Part shown: piece after piece, positions 60,814 to 64,000 of the stretch
How positions within the stretch are numbered: the first letter of the stretch is position 1
Layout: each line of letters opens with the position of its first letter
Assembly: GCA_014804425.1 (NCBI GenBank)
Contig: JAAUZV010000007.1
Location: 65,969-129,968 of the forward strand
Length of the DNA: 64,000 nucleotides
DNA from: Lachnospiraceae bacterium
GTDB taxonomy: Bacteria > Bacillota > Clostridia > Lachnospirales > Lachnospiraceae
Direction of reading: 5' to 3'
Made by a program: the position numbers and the translations under genes
The notes under the pieces: model-generated
What the model saw: only the letters and a program-made list of their open reading frames with translations
Told to the model about the DNA's origin: nothing
Database searches by the model: none

Positions 60814-62094
60814 ATGAATCGGATCAAAACATGGTTTAAGAGCTGTATCGCATTTTTTGTAAGGAAGCCGACTATTGCTTCCGTTCTTCTTGCATTTATT
60901 CTCGGTTTGGGATATTGCTTCATACTGTATATTCAGTCCCGCATTGCCTCCGGGGATTTCACTTATTTTATCAAGGATTTTATTGAGATCGCGACAATCG
61001 GCACGCTTGTAGGATTTTTTCTGATCTACCCGCTGGTTCTCTCCGTCATCAACCTCGTCATTCTTTTTTTCCCAAAAAAGAGAATGGCGTTCATCGAGCT
61101 GATCACACTGGCATGGGGCGCTTTCTGTACCGCGATTTATCTGCCTTTTGAGGACGTTTTCTTTTCCGCGGACTGGAATGTGCAGCTTCAGAATGCCCAG
61201 CGGCACACCCCGATCTTCACACAGACTTTCCCGACCGTTATCACGCTCATATGCATCGCGGCTGCGGGGTATCTGATATTACATTTCGTGCCGCTGAAGA
61301 AGCTGCCCCCGCTCGTGATCGCGTGCAGCTTTGCCGCGCTCTATCTCGGTATGTTTACGGCAGTTCTCTGGACGATCCAGCTGTGGGGGGAATGGTATCC
61401 CATCCTGTATTCCGCCAACTGCATCCTCGTTATACTTAAACTCATGCAATATAAGATCGGAGAATGGACGGATGTGCAGCAGCAGATTCAAACAGATGAA
61501 TACACGGAATCCGTTATCTATTCCAATCGGCTCCTCAACGCCTGTCATCATTTTTTGATGAACTCCCGGCACTGGCCCATTGCAGGACTCGTGCTGGCAT
61601 TGCCGCTGCTCGGCATACTCATCGGTATTCTGGTGTTGTTTGGACAGCAGCCGGACGCTTTCATTAAGGCGTGGACTGAGACAAGCGACTGGACATTGTC
61701 TGCACAGACCGCGCCGCAGAATCTGATTGTAGACGAACATTATCTCTGTACCGTGGCAGCAGGCGGACATCGCCGCATCGTAAAGCCACTGCGCATGGGG
61801 GAACGGCATGGACACGCCGTGATCGTCAACCGCCAACTCATGATCGCCAACGCCTTTGAACAGCTTTTGGAGGAACGCACACCGCGTTTTCACCGACATG
61901 TGCGTCATTTTTATGATACTTACGGTTTTCCGGTTGCAAAGCTCATTCATTCGCGTTATGCGGCGGATGCCGTTTATTTCATCATGAAGCCGCTTGAATG
62001 GCTGTTCCTCATCGTACTTTATCTTTTTGACGTAAAGCCGGAAAACCGCATTGCCGTACAATATCTGCCGAAGCGGGAGAGTGCAGGATCATGA
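60814..62094 (+). CDS. Polytopic membrane protein of unknown function (DUF6688-like)
   Basis: The 426-residue protein has about eight hydrophobic segments: four or more in the first 220 residues (ASVLLAFILGLGYCFILYI, IATIGTLVGFFLIYPLVLSVINLVILFF, FPTVITLICIAAAGYLILHFV, VIACSFAALYLGMFTAVLWT), one near 265 and one near 400. The soluble part (about 310-395) has LCTVAAGGHRRIVKPLRMGERHGHAVIVNRQLMIANAFEQ, rich in His and Arg, which I recall from DUF6688-type proteins; that label is from memory. The role is unknown. It follows the ABC exporter by 17 bases, so it may be part of that system. Its last six bases overlap the convergent kinase gene. Confidence 0.72.
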   Translation: MNRIKTWFKSCIAFFVRKPTIASVLLAFILGLGYCFILYIQSRIASGDFTYFIKDFIEIATIGTLVGFFLIYPLVLSVINLVILFFPKKRMAFIELITLAWGAFCTAIYLPFEDVFFSADWNVQLQNAQRHTPIFTQTFPTVITLICIAAAGYLILHFVPLKKLPPLVIACSFAALYLGMFTAVLWTIQLWGEWYPILYSANCILVILKLMQYKIGEWTDVQQQIQTDEYTESVIYSNRLLNACHHFLMNSRHWPIAGLVLALPLLGILIGILVLFGQQPDAFIKAWTETSDWTLSAQTAPQNLIVDEHYLCTVAAGGHRRIVKPLRMGERHGHAVIVNRQLMIANAFEQLLEERTPRFHRHVRHFYDTYGFPVAKLIHSRYAADAVYFIMKPLEWLFLIVLYLFDVKPENRIAVQYLPKRESAGS

Positions 62095-63495
62095 TGATAT
62101 TATATCCGTGTTGTTTACGGCATCGGAATTAAGTTCTACCCGAAAGACATTCTCATGGCCATCGCGAAAATACCCGATCTTGCCGCCATGTTTTTCAACT
62201 ATCATCTTGGAAATGGCAAGCCCAAGTCCCGTGCCGCCGTTGGTTTTGCGAGCCTTGTCGCCGCGCGAAAATGCGTTGAATATTTCCGCTGCGAGCGTGC
62301 TGTCAATGGGCTGACCGTCGTCGGCGATCTCAAGTGTAAGCTTATCGCCTGCTGTGAACCTTACAGATATAATACTGCCCGTGTCATTGTATTTTATCGC
62401 GTTTGTCAGAAGATTTCCAACAACACGTGAAAACAGGTTTATATCAATCTCGCTGAAAATTTCCTTCTCGGGAATATCAATAACGAACTCAAAGCCCGCT
62501 TCGGATACCTCGTTGTAATATTCCGCGCAAAGCCTCCGCAGATACTCGCACATATTCGTGTTCTCAAGGTTAAGCGTGTAATTCGGGTCGTCCATCTTAA
62601 GCATCGTGAACATATCATCGGACAGCGCACGTACCCTGTTCGCTTTCATGTCGATGGTGTGATAATATCCTTGTATCCGCTCCTCGGGAACAAGCCCCGC
62701 TTCCAGAGCGTTGGCACAGCTTTTTATCGTAGTGATCGGCGTTCGGATATCGTGCGACAGCTCGAGCAGTATACGGTTTTTGTTTTTGGTCAGGCGTTCC
62801 CTTTCTTTTTTTTCGGCTTCCAACCTGTCCGCCATAACATTAAAGGTTTTGACGATCTCATCAAATTCCGCCTCGGTTTTAATATCGATCCGCATATCGT
62901 AATTGCCCGATCTCAAGCTCTCCATTCCCAAAATGATCTTGTCGAGCGGACGTTTGATTGTTCGCTTGTGGTACAGACTTATCAGTATAATTTCGGCAAT
63001 GGATAGTGGAATAAACATCAGAAAAAAGTCGGGCTGTCCGTGCGAGGAAATATTGTTTAAGATCAGGGTCACGTTTACCTGCATTACATCCTTTCCGTAA
63101 ACGCACAGAAAACGCCGCTCCGTATTCTCGGGCGCGACGTAAAACATGGCGTAATCAGAGTCGCTGTACACAGCGGTGAGCTTTAGCAGCTCGTCAGCGG
63201 TGTAGCGCTGCTGCGGCGTCTTTTTATTGCCGTAGACCTGCAGTATATTACAGTCCTCGTCCAGCTCCTCGATCCAACCGCCAAGATTCTCAATGGTCTC
63301 GGCATTTATCACATGACCATTCTCGTCAATAACAGCGGTCGGATTCCAGCCTATGAGATCGCCGCCGCCGATAAACACCGCCTCCAGCACCAGACAGAGA
63401 GTAAAAGTTATCACTATTGCAATTGCAAACAGAATAAAGCTACAGACAAGTTTAAAAAAAATGCTTTTCCAAAAAAATTTTCTCTTTGTTCTCAC
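62089..63495 (-). CDS. Sensor histidine kinase
   Basis: The 468-residue kinase has two membrane segments (about 12-40 and 155-175) around an extracytoplasmic domain of about 115 residues, a HAMP linker (about 176-228), a dimerisation helix pair with the phosphorylated His in LELSHDIRTPITTIKS, then N-box NLLTNAIKYND and G-box GGTGLGLAISKMIVEKHGG. The signal is unknown. The start is a GTG that overlaps the regulator stop as GTGA, with AAGGAG upstream. It belongs with the response regulator at the right edge. Confidence 0.92.
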   Translation of the reverse strand: MRTKRKFFWKSIFFKLVCSFILFAIAIVITFTLCLVLEAVFIGGGDLIGWNPTAVIDENGHVINAETIENLGGWIEELDEDCNILQVYGNKKTPQQRYTADELLKLTAVYSDSDYAMFYVAPENTERRFLCVYGKDVMQVNVTLILNNISSHGQPDFFLMFIPLSIAEIILISLYHKRTIKRPLDKIILGMESLRSGNYDMRIDIKTEAEFDEIVKTFNVMADRLEAEKKERERLTKNKNRILLELSHDIRTPITTIKSCANALEAGLVPEERIQGYYHTIDMKANRVRALSDDMFTMLKMDDPNYTLNLENTNMCEYLRRLCAEYYNEVSEAGFEFVIDIPEKEIFSEIDINLFSRVVGNLLTNAIKYNDTGSIISVRFTAGDKLTLEIADDGQPIDSTLAAEIFNAFSRGDKARKTNGGTGLGLAISKMIVEKHGGKIGYFRDGHENVFRVELNSDAVNNTDIISS

Positions 63496-64000
63496 GCCTG
63501 CTCCTTTTCGATCTTATATCCCAATCCCTTAATGGTTTTCAATATTTTTGGCGATCTCGGATCATCCTCGATCTTGGCGCGAAGATTGCTGATGTGCACC
63601 ATTACCGTGTTGTCGTCGGCGATGTAGCCGTCATTGCGCGCATAGTCGAATATCTGCCGCTTTGTAAATATCCTGCCGCGCCCGCTCATCAGCAGCTCCA
63701 AAATAAGAAATTCTGTTTTTGTAAGCTCCAACGCTCTGCCGTGCTTGAAAACACACGCTTCCGCACGGTTTAGGACGATATCGAAACACCGAAGCTCCTC
63801 ATCTGCGGTGCTGCCCTTATAATCGTAGCAGCGGCGCAACTGTGCTTTTATGCGCGCGACTACCTCCATGGGATTGAACGGTTTGGTGATGTAATCGTCC
63901 GCGCCAAGCTCCAGACCGAGAATTTTATCGTAATCCTCGCTGCGGGCTGTCAGCATTATTGCGGGAACGCTGCTCACAGCGCGGATCTTTCTCAGCACCA
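63492..64000 (-). CDS. OmpR-family response regulator, N-terminus cut by the window edge
   Basis: The visible 169 residues begin inside the receiver domain (VLRKIRAVSSVPAIMLTA); the conserved Lys is in YITKPFNPMEVVARI. The C-terminal winged helix is complete (LELTKTEFLILELLMSGRGRIFTKRQIFDYA and VMVHISNLRAKIEDDPRSPKILKTIKGLGYKIE). The acidic pocket and phosphorylated Asp lie beyond base 64000. The track's start at 63998 is only an internal GTG. It overlaps the kinase gene by four bases. Confidence 0.92.
   Translation of the reverse strand, partial: VLRKIRAVSSVPAIMLTARSEDYDKILGLELGADDYITKPFNPMEVVARIKAQLRRCYDYKGSTADEELRCFDIVLNRAEACVFKHGRALELTKTEFLILELLMSGRGRIFTKRQIFDYARNDGYIADDNTVMVHISNLRAKIEDDPRSPKILKTIKGLGYKIEKEQA

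Noticed and set aside
61279-62061. 260-codon minus-strand frame opposite the DUF6688-like gene
   Set aside because: The plus-strand protein has clear membrane segments and a good context; the minus frame is a shadow.

Overview
The window reads as a chromosomal segment of a low-to-mid GC Gram-positive anaerobe, most likely a plant-fibre-degrading member of the Clostridia (Lachnospiraceae-like). The reasons are strong AGGAGG-type ribosome binding sites, TTGACA/TATAAT-type promoters with 16-17 base spacers, many lipoproteins with a Gram-positive lipobox, and a gene repertoire of GH2, GH3, GH9, GH31 and CE2 enzymes, GntR/YtrA and BlaI/M56 regulators and ABC drug-type exporters. No rRNA, CRISPR array, prophage or intact insertion sequence is visible. 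One tRNA (Pro, CGG) is present.

Layout. 1-8.6 kb: the N-terminal end of a PAS protein, a YhcG/DUF1016 nuclease-like gene with a perfect palindrome in its leader, then housekeeping genes (HAD phosphatase, cardiolipin synthase, cysteine synthase, M18 aminopeptidase, an orphan with a winged-helix end, a CPA2 antiporter). 8.6-16.9 kb: beta-galactosidase plus a clostripain-like lipoprotein, an AAA-DUF4143 ATPase behind two palindromic sites, and a GntR-ABC-permease operon. 16.9-19.9 kb: a BlaI repressor with an M56 metalloprotease whose C-terminus carries BNR-like repeats. 20.1-28.4 kb: tRNA-Pro followed by a glycan-degradation cluster (GH31 with CBM6, GH9 lipoprotein with a frame problem at its start, AraC regulator, CE2 esterase) and a small nuclease-tail remnant.

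28.6-41 kb: a large lipoprotein with a possible TIM-barrel domain, a small membrane protein, a YxlEFG-like ABC module under an XRE regulator, a GH3 beta-glucosidase and a 1283-residue PAS-GGDEF-EAL-GAF-PAS-GGDEF protein. 41-46.9 kb: small metabolic enzymes, then a response regulator-ABC-permease-kinase operon resembling antimicrobial-peptide resistance systems, with four phased CTTWAC repeats in front of the transporter. 46.9-53.6 kb: a five-gene unit (small secreted beta-rich protein, solute-binding-like lipoprotein, propeller-like lipoprotein, double-length ABC permease, ATPase), the best candidate here for an undescribed system. 53.6-64 kb: YjjG-type phosphatase, two XRE proteins (one fused to a cysteine-ladder repeat domain of exact 48-base period), YkgJ protein, RarA, an ABC exporter, a polytopic membrane protein, and a kinase-regulator pair cut by the window edge.

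How the parts work together: the glycan enzymes would trim plant polysaccharide outside the cell and finish oligosaccharides inside, with the AraC protein the likely local regulator. Four separate ABC modules each sit beside their own regulator or sensor, so a large share of this window is cell-envelope stress sensing and export. All functional calls come from motif reading; no database search was run.
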